Assembly (NCBI RefSeq): GCF_923079645.1
Contig: NZ_CAKLPY010000006.1
Location: forward strand, 1 to 64,000
Length of the DNA: 64,000 nucleotides
Direction of reading: 5' to 3'
Source of the DNA: Emticicia aquatica
Lineage (GTDB): Bacteria > Bacteroidota > Bacteroidia > Cytophagales > Spirosomataceae
Shown: piece after piece, positions 1-10,100 of the stretch
Position numbering within the stretch: position 1 is the stretch's first letter
Layout: every line of letters starts with the position of its first letter
Program-made: the position numbers and the translations under genes
The notes under the pieces: model-generated
Databases searched by the model: none
What the model saw: only the letters and a program-made list of their open reading frames with translations
What the model was told of the DNA's origin: nothing

Positions 1-31
1 AAATTCCAAGAACAAATTGCAGAAAAATTGT

Positions 32-3000
32 ATTTCAATTCCATAAAGGTGCGATTGGAGTCCGACTACAGGTTTTTTACAGGCTAAAATAGCATCATTT
101 CAATTCCATAAAGGTGCGATTGGAGTTACGCAATTTTTGAGAGCTTCTTGACAGGCATCAAATTTCAATTCCATAAAGGTGCGATTGGAGTCTTGCACAG
201 AAGCCGATACTTTGGCTATCAAAGAAGATTTCAATTCCATAAAGGTGCGATTGGAGTATCCTGCTAAAATTAGCTGTTCAATTTTCCAAGTTTATTTCAA
301 TTCCATAAAGGTGCGATTGGAGTCACACTCAACTTCAAATCCGCCATCTCCTTATCACTATTTCAATTCCATAAAGGTGCGATTGGAGTAAAATATCAAC
401 AATTAACTCCTCCGTTTCAGGGCTATTTCAATTCCATAAAGGTGCGATTGGAGTAATTTAGCTGATTATCAACACTTTGTGGGTTTTGTGATTTCAATTC
501 CATAAAGGTGCGATTGGAGTATTTCCATCTTTGTGCATTGTAAACTTAAAATTGTTATTTCAATTCCATAAAGGTGCGATTGGAGTAATGAAGGATTGAA
601 CGCTAAAAAGATGCAAGAACTTATTTCAATTCCATAAAGGTGCGATTGGAGTTCTTGAATTTATACTTTCATAAAGACTGTCGTTTATATTTCAATTCCA
701 TAAAGGTGCGATTGGAGTGAGCAAACAACAACACTTACTGCAAAAGCATGATATTTCAATTCCATAAAGGTGCGATTGGAGTCAACGTGATATCGGAACG
801 CTAGAATTGCCGTCAACTGTTTCAATTCCATAAAGGTGCGATTGGAGTTAAACGAGGTTGTGAGGGATGGATGGGAATAGCCTTGTTTCAATTCCATAAA
901 GGTGCGATTGGAGTAAATATTCTACCTGCTGTTTCACCCGAAACTAGCGGGTTTCAATTCCATAAAGGTGCGATTGGAGTTCGTTTTGGCAGTTATTATT
1001 TCAATGATAATGTTATGTTTCAATTCCATAAAGGTGCGATTGGAGTCATAATAACATACTTGCCTTCAGGAAGTGAAAAGTCGTTTCAATTCCATAAAGG
1101 TGCGATTGGAGTAGGGTTATTGTGCATACTCATTATGATTCGATTTAGTTTCAATTCCATAAAGGTGCGATTGGAGTTAATTTTTCAATTACAAGCGGTC
1201 TTGGTGGTGCAAAGTTTCAATTCCATAAAGGTGCGATTGGAGTGCGTAATAGTGTGCTTGAATTTAGCTTCGATGTATTGTTTCAATTCCATAAAGGTGC
1301 GATTGGAGTTTCAATCTCTAATCTCAATTCTTTTTCTAAAGCACTGTTTCAATTCCATAAAGGTGCGATTGGAGTATGCGAGACGTGCAGGTTTTAAGAA
1401 CGCTTTACACAGTTTCAATTCCATAAAGGTGCGATTGGAGTAACAAAGAGTTGTATGGGAAAACGGTTGATGACCGTGTTTCAATTCCATAAAGGTGCGA
1501 TTGGAGTAAGTTTTTTCATAGATAAATTGTTTAGGTTTTTAAAGTTTCAATTCCATAAAGGTGCGATTGGAGTTAATTCGTTGAGCTGCATATTATCCAT
1601 GAGAGCATAGTTTCAATTCCATAAAGGTGCGATTGGAGTTACTCTACCATTTCTTGACAAATAATTGACAAATTGTTTCAATTCCATAAAGGTGCGATTG
1701 GAGTCGTGCAATTAATAAAAAACGTACCTAATGAATCAATGTTTCAATTCCATAAAGGTGCGATTGGAGTAATATCATTCATAATTAAAAAGTGTTTATT
1801 CTCCATTGTTTCAATTCCATAAAGGTGCGATTGGAGTAATTGTAGGGGCTACACGAATATGGCAAAATACTTCGTTTCAATTCCATAAAGGTGCGATTGG
1901 AGTCTGTCTTACCACCTTCGTAATTTCTACCGCTACCTTGTTTCAATTCCATAAAGGTGCGATTGGAGTGAGTTTGGTAATGTAATGATTTCAAAGTGCG
2001 AACAAGTTTCAATTCCATAAAGGTGCGATTGGAGTTGTTGTTCTATTGCTTAACTTATTTCTTTGAATGTTTCAATTCCATAAAGGTGCGATTGGAGTAC
2101 CTTCGCCATTTGTATAGCGTGGAAACGAGTAAAGTTTCAATTCCATAAAGGTGCGATTGGAGTATTGCCGTAATACTCAAAATTTTCCGTGTATGTGGTG
2201 TTTCAATTCCATAAAGGTGCGATTGGAGTTCGGGTTTAGGCTCATTAGATTTTGACCCTAATCCAGTTTCAATTCCATAAAGGTGCGATTGGAGTTTTTA
2301 GTTTATACCCATTCAGCCTTTGTGCTGCTTGGTTTCAATTCCATAAAGGTGCGATTGGAGTCATTTACGATTTTCAATAAAATAAAGTGGAAAATAGTTT
2401 CAATTCCATAAAGGTGCGATTGGAGTACAACTTCCATGCGTTAGGAAAACTATCATCGTGTTGTTTCAATTCCATAAAGGTGCGATTGGAGTAAAGCAAA
2501 ACTTTTATTAAAATTAGCTTTTGAAGCGTTTCAATTCCATAAAGGTGCGATTGGAGTAAATTCGCTTTTCGAGCGTATCCAAGTCTTTTTCGAGTTTCAA
2601 TTCCATAAAGGTGCGATTGGAGTCAGCCTTTAATGATGGTTTTGGAGGTAGAAAAAGTTGTTTCAATTCCATAAAGGTGCGATTGGAGTCCTTTTGCTCA
2701 AATGTCATTTCGTCGAGTATAAGAGTTTCAATTCCATAAAGGTGCGATTGGAGTGTGCCTTTTTAACTTGCTCATCGTCTTTGCCATTGTGTTTCAATTC
2801 CATAAAGGTGCGATTGGAGTTTTTTCAGATTCTATATCGGAAATAAATTTATTACGTTTCAATTCCATAAAGGTGCGATTGGAGTGATACAATCTTGCTT
2901 TTTCAGCAGATTCATAATTAAGTTTCAATTCCATAAAGGTGCGATTGGAGTACAATTCGATTAGGTGAGACAGTAACAAGTCCTGACGTTTCAATTCCAT

Positions 3001-3545
3001 AAAGGTGCGATTGGAGTGGAGTTGAAGGCTACAACCACACCACACGAACAAACGTTTCAATTCCATAAAGGTGCGATTGGAGTGTGAAGGTCGAGTGAAG
3101 TTTTTGTGACCTTCAGTAGCGTTTCAATTCCATAAAGGTGCGATTGGAGTTACGGTTGATTCCAAAATATTGAGTTGCATACTGTTGTTTCAATTCCATA
3201 AAGGTGCGATTGGAGTATCGTAAAAAACCAATGTATTTTCCCCTATCTCTTGTTTCAATTCCATAAAGGTGCGATTGGAGTAACATTGATAGACTCATCT
3301 CTGCTATTGTTACTGATGTTTCAATTCCATAAAGGTGCGATTGGAGTTCTAAGCCCACTATCTTCATTAAATTTATAAGCAACGTTTCAATTCCATAAAG
3401 GTGCGATTGGAGTGTGGCTGTTGTAGGTGAAAAGATAGGGCTTGCAACGTTTCAATTCCATAAAGGTGCGATTGGAGTCCTATAATAATACGACCGTTGT
3501 ACTAAACTCCGTTACGTTTCAATTCCATAAAGGTGCGATTGGAGT
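32..3545 (-). CRISPR. Type I-B CRISPR array, 54 repeats visible
   Basis: A 30-bp repeat, read on the plus strand as (A/G)TTTCAATTCC...GCGATTGGAGT, recurs 54 times at 63-67 bp intervals, giving 53 spacers of about 33-37 nt. The sense strand is inferred to be minus, because the reverse complement ends in ATTGAAAC, the usual 8-nt 5-prime handle of I-B crRNAs, and the leader and cas2 lie on the right. Repeats are essentially invariant except for one base: the twelve leftmost (starts 32 to 753) begin with A, and the 42 from 819 onward begin with G. Bases 1-31 look like part of another spacer, so the array probably continues leftward. No duplicated spacer was noticed by eye. Confidence 0.98.
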
Positions 3546-3744
3546 CCGTTTGAAAAACGGCCTTGCAGATGCAAAGAAAGCGGTTTTTGTACCCAAAAAC
3601 AAGCAAAAAAATCGTCGAACTTCAATAATAGGTTTTTACTGGGAGTTCGACGACTGCTGATTATCAATGATTTATATCTATTTTTATTGTTTTCCATGAT
3701 GTTAAAGAACAATATTTTATGAAATTTTTAAGTTCGACAACATA
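3546..3744 (-). promoter_or_regulatory. CRISPR leader with inverted and direct AGTTCGAC motifs
   Basis: AT-rich non-coding stretch between the leader-proximal repeat and the cas2 stop. A short hairpin (CCGTTT-GAA-AAACGG, 3546-3560) abuts the first repeat. A perfect 10-bp inverted repeat follows, TCGTCGAACT at 3612-3621 and AGTTCGACGA at 3644-3653, and a third copy AGTTCGACAA is at 3731-3740. These may be integration-host or Cas1-Cas2 docking sites, or a cas2 terminator. No TAnnTTTG box on the minus strand was found, so the array promoter is not located. Confidence 0.7.
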
Positions 3745-4023
3745 TTACAAAAAATTATTAGTCATCATACGTTCTACACCTATCACTTCTTTATCAAGCC
3801 ATCGTTCATCTCGGCTTTTAAAAATAATGATGCTGTCTGTTTCTTCATTCATAATTTTTCGAGCAATATAAAGCATTTCTTTTAATTTTACTTCGGTTAT
3901 TTCTCCCTCAAAAACCGAATTCTGAATCCAATTTAAGTATTTTCGGCAATGTTTTAGCATCTTACCAACCCTTTTTTCTCCACCATTTGCCGACGCAATA
4001 TCGTAAACAAGAATTATATACAT
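3745..4023 (-). CDS. cas2: CRISPR-associated endonuclease Cas2
   Basis: 92 aa, the usual Cas2 size. The N-terminus MYIILVYDIAS is the first beta strand of the ferredoxin fold and carries the conserved metal-site Asp at position 8. With Cas1 it forms the integrase complex that inserts new spacers at the leader end of the array. It is the last gene of the leftward cas operon and lies about 200 bp from the array. It is separated from cas1 by about 85 bp holding a small inverted repeat. Family assignment is firm. Confidence 0.95.
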   Translation of the reverse strand: MYIILVYDIASANGGEKRVGKMLKHCRKYLNWIQNSVFEGEITEVKLKEMLYIARKIMNEETDSIIIFKSRDERWLDKEVIGVERMMTNNFL

Positions 4024-4070
4024 TGAGTAACTATTTTATTTGAGATTCAATAATCGAGATAATTCAGCAT

Positions 4071-4115
4071 TCGGTAGTTGAGCGGATTGGTCAGCCGAAG
4101 CAGTCGAAACTACCA
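4071..4115. repeat. REP-like inverted repeat between cas1 and cas2
   Basis: GGTAGTT (4073-4079) and AACTACC (4108-4114) form a 7-bp stem around a 28-nt loop. The right arm overlaps the cas1 stop codon at 4110-4112. It may act as a processing or attenuation hairpin that sets the cas1/cas2 ratio. This is a structural observation only. Confidence 0.45.
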
Positions 4116-5114
4116 ATTCATCTTAAAAGGCTTATATTCTTCAATCCCAAGCAAATGTTTGCTCAGTTTATAACATTCCAACTTCACCAAATGCTTATAG
4201 CTAACATTTCGCCCTAAACTCCTATGCTTAAACGTTTCCTTTAATTTATCTTCAAAAGCCTGTGCAAAGGTCTTCCGTGCCGAATCTTTCATCACACAAC
4301 GATTGAGTTCTTGTCTGAAATCAGAGGCTTGAATCTGCTTTTTGTTTAGCAAACTAAATATCGTGCGGTCAACTAAAATGGGTTTAAAAATTTCGGCCAA
4401 ATCAAGAGCCAACGAATAACGTCTGTAACCTGGTTCGTGCAGAAAACTTATTGTTGGATTGAGTTGTGTATGATAAATCTGATCGAGACACAGCGTATAA
4501 CACATCATATTTCCAAACGAAATCAAGGCATTTACTTCATTATTGGGTGGTTGTTTGGTGCGGTTTCCCATCGAAAAATCATTGATTATTACATCGTAAG
4601 CTTCGTAGTAAGTCTGACGAATATTTCCCTCTAAACCCATTAGCTCATCAATTTGGGTAGAATCTCCAATTTTTAGTATATAATTCTGAATCGCCGAAAT
4701 TTGCTTTCCTACTTCTTTTTGTCTATTTTGATAATATTGCAGATTCTTCAACATATTATTTGCTCCTCCTTGCACAAATTTCTGAGCAACTACTATCCGC
4801 TTTTTATTTGACAAATAATACTTTGTTTGTTCAACCTGCATTTTGCCCGCCAGCAAATACTCTTTTGGCATAAACGAACCCGTATAATGCTCATAATAAT
4901 CAAAGAAATGTACTGAAATATAGTGTTTTCCCAGAAAATTATACATCGCCGAATTGGCATCCAGCGAACCAAAACAATAAATATTATCAATTGTCTCAAC
5001 GGGTAAATAGCGGGCTTGCCCTTCATTGCCATTTTCATCAACAGGCAAAAACCGCAGCGTATTATCTTGCCGACTCAGTCGACCAGGGTTAAACAAATAG
5101 TACGTTTTTTTCAT
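4110..5114 (-). CDS. cas1: CRISPR-associated endonuclease Cas1, type I-B
   Basis: 334 aa, typical for the Cas1b group. The N-terminal beta domain begins MKKTYYLFNPGRLSRQ. The catalytic half shows the Glu motif in LEGNIRQTYYEAY, and the His and Asp positions in FLHEPGYRRYSLALDLAEIF, the metal-binding triad that performs spacer integration. It is followed by cas2 and preceded by cas4 (about 90-bp gap), the adaptation set normal for I-B. Nothing is truncated. Confidence 0.97.
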   Translation of the reverse strand: MKKTYYLFNPGRLSRQDNTLRFLPVDENGNEGQARYLPVETIDNIYCFGSLDANSAMYNFLGKHYISVHFFDYYEHYTGSFMPKEYLLAGKMQVEQTKYYLSNKKRIVVAQKFVQGGANNMLKNLQYYQNRQKEVGKQISAIQNYILKIGDSTQIDELMGLEGNIRQTYYEAYDVIINDFSMGNRTKQPPNNEVNALISFGNMMCYTLCLDQIYHTQLNPTISFLHEPGYRRYSLALDLAEIFKPILVDRTIFSLLNKKQIQASDFRQELNRCVMKDSARKTFAQAFEDKLKETFKHRSLGRNVSYKHLVKLECYKLSKHLLGIEEYKPFKMNW

Positions 5115-5206
5115 TCTTTTAAAAGTGCCAACAGTCTTAAATATTCCTACAATGCATCCGTTAAAATAGTATTAAATACTGTTTTCAAATCTTGTACGCT
5201 GTATCA

Positions 5207-5749
5207 TTATTCTTCTCCGCTCCAACAAAAATCAAAATAGGAACATTTACTACATTTTGATTTGGGTAGGGTAGGAGGACAACTTTCGAGCGAAATAATC
5301 TCGGTCGCTCTCAAAATCGAACTTTCTATTTTTTTCTCGTCTTCTTCATTCAATTCCACTCGTTCAGTTTGACGTAATTTCGGGTACTCAATTTGCCCGT
5401 AATGAGCCATGACATTGTTTTTACGCAACAAATACAAATAAAACTGCACTTGTGCCACATGAGCCAACTCTTTAGCGGCAGATTTCTTGGTTTCGTAAAC
5501 CACGCCCCGAATCGCATCAAAAAAATCAATCTTTGCGGTGCAAGTCACAAAACCTTTATCAGTAAAAACTTCGGCTGAAATCTCGAGTTCTTGGTTTTTA
5601 TCTGCTCTTTGCGGGTAGCTCGTTTCACCAAGCAATTTGCCTTCAGCCACAATATCAGATGTATGTTCCATGCGTATTGCGTGGGCGTGCAGCCATAGCT
5701 TGCGGTGGCATAAATGCAGATAATTGATAAGAGTAGCGTTGATATTCAT
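5207..5749 (-). CDS. cas4: CRISPR-associated exonuclease Cas4
   Basis: 180 aa RecB-family nuclease. An N-terminal cysteine (LHLCHRKLWLHA) and a C-terminal cluster (CPPTLPKSKCSKCSYFDFC) would ligate the Fe-S cluster. The nuclease motifs are DFFDA and YETKKSAAK. Cas4 trims prespacers and selects PAM-containing ends for Cas1-Cas2. Its ATG at 5747-5749 immediately abuts the stop codon of the upstream ATPase gene, so the two are probably translated in a coupled way. Confidence 0.95.
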   Translation of the reverse strand: MNINATLINYLHLCHRKLWLHAHAIRMEHTSDIVAEGKLLGETSYPQRADKNQELEISAEVFTDKGFVTCTAKIDFFDAIRGVVYETKKSAAKELAHVAQVQFYLYLLRKNNVMAHYGQIEYPKLRQTERVELNEEDEKKIESSILRATEIISLESCPPTLPKSKCSKCSYFDFCWSGEE

Positions 5750-6916
5750 CTATAATTTTGGTAAAAAATCCGTCAAAAACTTGCTGAGTGATGTTACCGT
5801 AATATTTGCTTCTACTTTATACGTTTCATTAGTTTTTGCAATTATAAAACCTTCTTGGGCATTCGTATCTGCCATTGTTATTCTAAATCCTTTACTGATT
5901 TGTGGGGCTAAACTAAATTTAATTTCGATTGCTGCCTTCACTTGGTTGTTATGCTCCAAAATCAAATCGCATTCTGCACCTTGTTGGGTTCTATAAAAAT
6001 ATGGTTTAGCATCAATTAATATATTTTGCATTTCTTCGATGATTTGCTCAATCACAAAACCCTCCCACGATGCACCAACTTGTGGGTCGTCGAGCAGGTT
6101 TTTTTCTTGAATAATATCTTTGAAAGCGTGCAGAATACCACTATCACGCAAATAAACCTTGGGTGATTTTACCAAGCGTTTCGGAATATTAACAAAGTAA
6201 GGTTGTAGCCGACGAACCAAAAACGCCCCTTCCATTAAATCCAAATACCGATTGATTGTTGGGTGTGTCAAACCCATTGAGCGACCAATACTTTCCGAAT
6301 TCCACAAATTGCCGTGAACACTCGCCAACATTCGCCAAAAACGCTCAATCGTTTGTGGTTCGGCACTTAGCCCCAACAAAGCCAAATCTTTTTCGATATA
6401 GGTTTTGATAAAGTTTTTACGCCAAATCATACTTCCTCTATCCGAGCCAGCTAAATAAGCAAGCGGAAAACCACCTCTGTGCCAAAGTTTGGTTTCATTT
6501 TCGTTGCCAACTTCATGGAGCGTAAAAGATGGCAGTTCGATATAACCAATTCTACCTGCGAGAGAATCTGCACTTTTTTTAATCAGTGTTGGCGAAGCCG
6601 AACCCAAAATAATAAAGCGACCTACTCGTCTATCAGCATCTATAATGCCCCTAAGTTCAGCCATTAGTTGCGGCATTTGTTGAATTTCATCTAAAATAAT
6701 GAGCTTATCTTGATGATTTTGCAAATACAACACTGGGTCAGACAATTTCTGCCGGTCAGCCGCCGACTCTAAATCAAGGTAATGAATCGGCTGATTTTTT
6801 GCCAAAGCCTTAGCCAACGTAGTTTTACCAACTTGGCGAGGCCCAATGATGCCCACCACAGGAAAAATTGTCAGATATTCTGCCAACAACGGCTCTATAT
6901 TTCTTATTATTTCCAT
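5750..6916 (-). CDS. AAA ATPase with C-terminal DUF4143, inside the cas operon
   Basis: 388 aa. Walker A is GPRQVGKTTLAK (about residues 25-36) and Walker B is KLIILDEIQQMP (about 71-82). A winged-helix/DUF4143 region follows, with a C-terminal PD-(D/E)XK-like segment containing CDLILEHNNQVKAAIEIKF. This domain order defines the ATP-binding AAA_14/DUF4143 family, whose function is poorly understood and which is usually encoded alone. Here it sits between cas3 (59-bp gap) and cas4 (no gap). It may be a passenger inserted in the operon or an accessory factor of adaptation or defence; the sequence cannot decide. The 59-bp gap contains TATATTTA, one base short of a TAnnTTTG promoter box. Confidence 0.9.
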   Translation of the reverse strand: MEIIRNIEPLLAEYLTIFPVVGIIGPRQVGKTTLAKALAKNQPIHYLDLESAADRQKLSDPVLYLQNHQDKLIILDEIQQMPQLMAELRGIIDADRRVGRFIILGSASPTLIKKSADSLAGRIGYIELPSFTLHEVGNENETKLWHRGGFPLAYLAGSDRGSMIWRKNFIKTYIEKDLALLGLSAEPQTIERFWRMLASVHGNLWNSESIGRSMGLTHPTINRYLDLMEGAFLVRRLQPYFVNIPKRLVKSPKVYLRDSGILHAFKDIIQEKNLLDDPQVGASWEGFVIEQIIEEMQNILIDAKPYFYRTQQGAECDLILEHNNQVKAAIEIKFSLAPQISKGFRITMADTNAQEGFIIAKTNETYKVEANITVTSLSKFLTDFLPKL

Positions 6917-6975
6917 GAAATCTGTAAATTATATTTTCAATTTTCATGGTAAATATAATACATTTTGATAAGAAA

Positions 6976-9387
6976 TTATAATATTTGGTTATTACTTCCG
7001 AGTTCTATTCCTTCTTCAAATGAATAAGATTGATGACTTATTTCAAATAAATCAAAATGCTCATTTAAAAATAAGGGTTTTATTTGCCCTTTTTTCAAAC
7101 GAATTTGCAAAATTTGTCCAGACATTTGTTTCAAGTGATTCTCTATTTCTATTTTTTTGAGTTTTACTTTTGCGTAATTTTTGCCATCAGTTGCTAAAAT
7201 GTACTTTAATTCCTTATTTTTCTCTAACAATTGGTCAAACATATCATCTTTTTCATCTTTACTAATATAACATCTAAATTCTTCCCCATAAAAATCTTCA
7301 TCAATTAGTCTAAATTTGCCGATTTTTTCAAAATTAACGGCTTGAATATCTTTAACAAAATTAAGTTGAACTTCGGGTTTCTTTTGCTCATGTTCGCCAA
7401 AGAGTATTTTTTGATTAATTTGATTAAAATAATATTTCTGTACCTCAAAAAGTGCTGTTTCTGAATATTCATTTTCTTGTAATGCCTGTGTTGTATTGTT
7501 CAGCAAAAACTTATCTTTTCCTCTGTAAATCAATTCTGCTCTGACCTTTTCTCTATTGAGAAGATTAAATAATACAACTCTACTTTTTTCCAATTTCCCA
7601 TTTCTATTACAACGCCCTGCCGATTGGATAATACTTGGAAGTATAGCCATATCTCGATAAAGTAAAGGAAAATCAATATCAACGCCCGCCTCAATCAATT
7701 GGGTACTAATTAAAATAATTTTTTCATTCTTATTTAATCTATCTTTTGCAATCGCTATTTTTTCTTTTCTATCATTTGGTGTGAAGTGCGTATTGAGTAA
7801 GTAAAGTTCTTTATTTGAAAAATGCTCTGAAAGTAATTTGTACAAATCTTTGCTGTCATCAATCGTATTTAAGATAATCAAAACTGACGAATTTTCATCG
7901 ATAATTTTTTCTTTTAAAACGGCTAATTCTATAATTTCTTTTTCTTGAAAAATAGTATAACGATTAAATAAGTGATGTTTAAAATAATCACAACTCAATA
8001 ATTCTGACGGATTTTTATAAGAAAAAGGCTCAAAAAGCTGTTTTGCTTCACCATTTGGAATAGTAAAATTTGGCATCGTTGCAGTCGAAACAATTGCATA
8101 ACTATTATGTGCTTTGCAAAAGGCGTCTAAGTATGCAACAAAAAAACTATATAAACGTGGCGGTAATGATTGAATTTCGTCAATCAAAAAAATACAATTT
8201 GAAAAACTCGGCAATTTTAGTAACGTTGCATTTCTATTGCTCATTATTGTTTCAAAAAAACGGACAAAAGTCGTAATGACAAAAGGATAAGCAAAAATAT
8301 CTTCTTTAAAAAAGGAAGTAATCATGTCTTTATCAACATCTAAACCTTTGTCAGCTTCTTCTTGCAGTTTTTGAAATTCGCTGTTTTCTGATTTACTATC
8401 AATACGTTGTACAAACTCATTTCCAAATATTGTTAAACACTCATTTTCAACTTGTTCTGTGATAGATAAAAATGGGATAGCATAAATACAACGCAATGAT
8501 TGTTTAGTTTCTTCTATAATTGTTCCTGCCAAAGAAAGTAACATCAAAGTTTTGCCTGAACCTGTTGGCGAAGTCAAAGCAAAAACCCGTTCTCCTTTTT
8601 TCAAATGCGTTTTCAAATTTATGTTTGCTTCCAAACGAATTTGAGTACGTAAAGTATTGAGTTCTATATTTCCACCTTTTCGTTCTTTCAAAGTTTCTAA
8701 ATAAACAGATAACTTTTCTTTATAGGATTGACAAAATATACTTACAGAATCTCTATCTAATTGATAATCACCTGCATCTGTTTTATCAGCTTGTATTAAG
8801 CAAGAAAAGTCAAATTGCGTTGATAAAAAATAACGTAGAGTATCACTATGTTTTGACTTAAAATTAGAAAAGCCAAAAGTTGTGAAACTTTTCTGCTGAT
8901 TCACATTTTTTAGAAAACTAAACTCACTAATACTTGCTTCAAAGTGTTTTATAAATTCATTAATTGGTAACGTATTAGTTTCTAAAAACTCAAATAGTTG
9001 TTTACATTCATTACTTCCTTCGCCACCAAGTGGAATATCAAAGTTTGGTAAATTGCCATGATGTTTTGCGATAATCACGATTAAGGCTAAAAATTTATAA
9101 TTAAAATCTTGCTCTCCAAGATACTTTTTAAGCCAAGGTTGGTTAGTCCAATAAAAAGAAAAAATACCAAATGCTGATAAATAAGCATGGTTTCCATAGC
9201 CTTTTGGCAGACGTGCAAAAAGTTTATCTTGAAAATTTGGATTTAATTTCCCTAAATCATGAAATATTGCAGCCAACTTCGCTAAAGCAGACGAAGTTAG
9301 CTGCATCGTATTATCCATTACACCTTGCGTATGTACAGTTAATTCCTTATGCCTATGTGATTTAAATTCACTTAAATCAACCACCAT
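6976..9387 (-). CDS. cas3: CRISPR-associated nuclease-helicase Cas3
   Basis: 803 aa. An N-terminal HD nuclease domain has FHDLGKLNPNFQDKL near residues 42-56 and an early His pair in SHRHKE. An SF2 helicase follows, with Walker A SPTGSGKT, a DEIQ box in FLIDEIQSLPPRLYSFF and motif VI QSAGRCNRNG. Cascade recruits Cas3 to degrade matched DNA. The start overlaps the cas5 end by 16 nt, so the genes are translationally coupled. Full length, with HD and helicase fused as usual in I-B. Confidence 0.96.
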   Translation of the reverse strand: MVVDLSEFKSHRHKELTVHTQGVMDNTMQLTSSALAKLAAIFHDLGKLNPNFQDKLFARLPKGYGNHAYLSAFGIFSFYWTNQPWLKKYLGEQDFNYKFLALIVIIAKHHGNLPNFDIPLGGEGSNECKQLFEFLETNTLPINEFIKHFEASISEFSFLKNVNQQKSFTTFGFSNFKSKHSDTLRYFLSTQFDFSCLIQADKTDAGDYQLDRDSVSIFCQSYKEKLSVYLETLKERKGGNIELNTLRTQIRLEANINLKTHLKKGERVFALTSPTGSGKTLMLLSLAGTIIEETKQSLRCIYAIPFLSITEQVENECLTIFGNEFVQRIDSKSENSEFQKLQEEADKGLDVDKDMITSFFKEDIFAYPFVITTFVRFFETIMSNRNATLLKLPSFSNCIFLIDEIQSLPPRLYSFFVAYLDAFCKAHNSYAIVSTATMPNFTIPNGEAKQLFEPFSYKNPSELLSCDYFKHHLFNRYTIFQEKEIIELAVLKEKIIDENSSVLIILNTIDDSKDLYKLLSEHFSNKELYLLNTHFTPNDRKEKIAIAKDRLNKNEKIILISTQLIEAGVDIDFPLLYRDMAILPSIIQSAGRCNRNGKLEKSRVVLFNLLNREKVRAELIYRGKDKFLLNNTTQALQENEYSETALFEVQKYYFNQINQKILFGEHEQKKPEVQLNFVKDIQAVNFEKIGKFRLIDEDFYGEEFRCYISKDEKDDMFDQLLEKNKELKYILATDGKNYAKVKLKKIEIENHLKQMSGQILQIRLKKGQIKPLFLNEHFDLFEISHQSYSFEEGIELGSNNQIL

Positions 9388-10091
9388 GTTTCCTTTTCGT
9401 TGTTTTGTGAATATTGATAAAAAGCACCTTCTACTTTTATAGCGTTTCCAGCATCTGGATAAATGACTTTTTCGTAACGTTCAGGCAAATTCCAAAAATC
9501 ATTATTTTGATAAGTAGGTATGTTTTCAAAACCTAATCTGAAAATTTCAGTACCTTCCATTTTTATAGCATGCTGATTAGAAACAAAGCACTTCATTTCA
9601 ATCTTTTTGCCTTTTTCTTGAAAATATTGAACGCTTCCTTCTGAATTCCAACTCAAATCAGCAGGGCAATTATGCCAACCCAAAACAGGTGTAAAAAATG
9701 CTTCTTCTTGCTTTATTGCATTCATAAATTGAGTGAAAATTGCCGCAGATTTATTATCTTCTTTCAAAGCTATTAAAATCTTAAATGAAGGATTTTTTAG
9801 AAACTCAAAATATTTAGGTGTGCCACTTTCCCAAGGCTTAAAAGCTGTACGACTTGTAAAACCCCAAGAAATCTTTTTTACAGGTTGTAACAATTCTACG
9901 CCATATAAAAGGTCGTCAGAAAGTTGAGGAAATAAACTTTTCATTTCCTCTCTTTCGTAGCCCAAAACTGCACCAATCATACCAATTAAAGCTGTTTTGG
10001 TAATGAAATCATGTGTTAAAGGATTATTATTGGTTTCTGGTCGCTTGAAATGCCCCCAATTTCCTTTCACAATTATCTGTATTGCTTGCAT
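9372..10091 (-). CDS. cas5: Cascade subunit Cas5, type I-B
   Basis: 239 aa RAMP protein. The N-terminus MQAIQIIVKGNWGHFKRPETN and the following THDFITKTALIGMIGAVLGYE are characteristic of Cas5 of the I-B (Cas5h) group. Cas5 caps the 5-prime handle of the crRNA inside Cascade. It lies 9 bp after cas7 and overlaps cas3. Good confidence from motif and operon position. Confidence 0.93.
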   Translation of the reverse strand: MQAIQIIVKGNWGHFKRPETNNNPLTHDFITKTALIGMIGAVLGYEREEMKSLFPQLSDDLLYGVELLQPVKKISWGFTSRTAFKPWESGTPKYFEFLKNPSFKILIALKEDNKSAAIFTQFMNAIKQEEAFFTPVLGWHNCPADLSWNSEGSVQYFQEKGKKIEMKCFVSNQHAIKMEGTEIFRLGFENIPTYQNNDFWNLPERYEKVIYPDAGNAIKVEGAFYQYSQNNEKETWWLI

Positions 10092-10100
10092 ATTTTGAAA

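Noticed and set aside
179..3660. Many ORFs in the array encoding repeated MELK/FNSIKVRLE/GAIGV peptides
   Set aside because: They are readings of the CRISPR repeat in three frames, not proteins.
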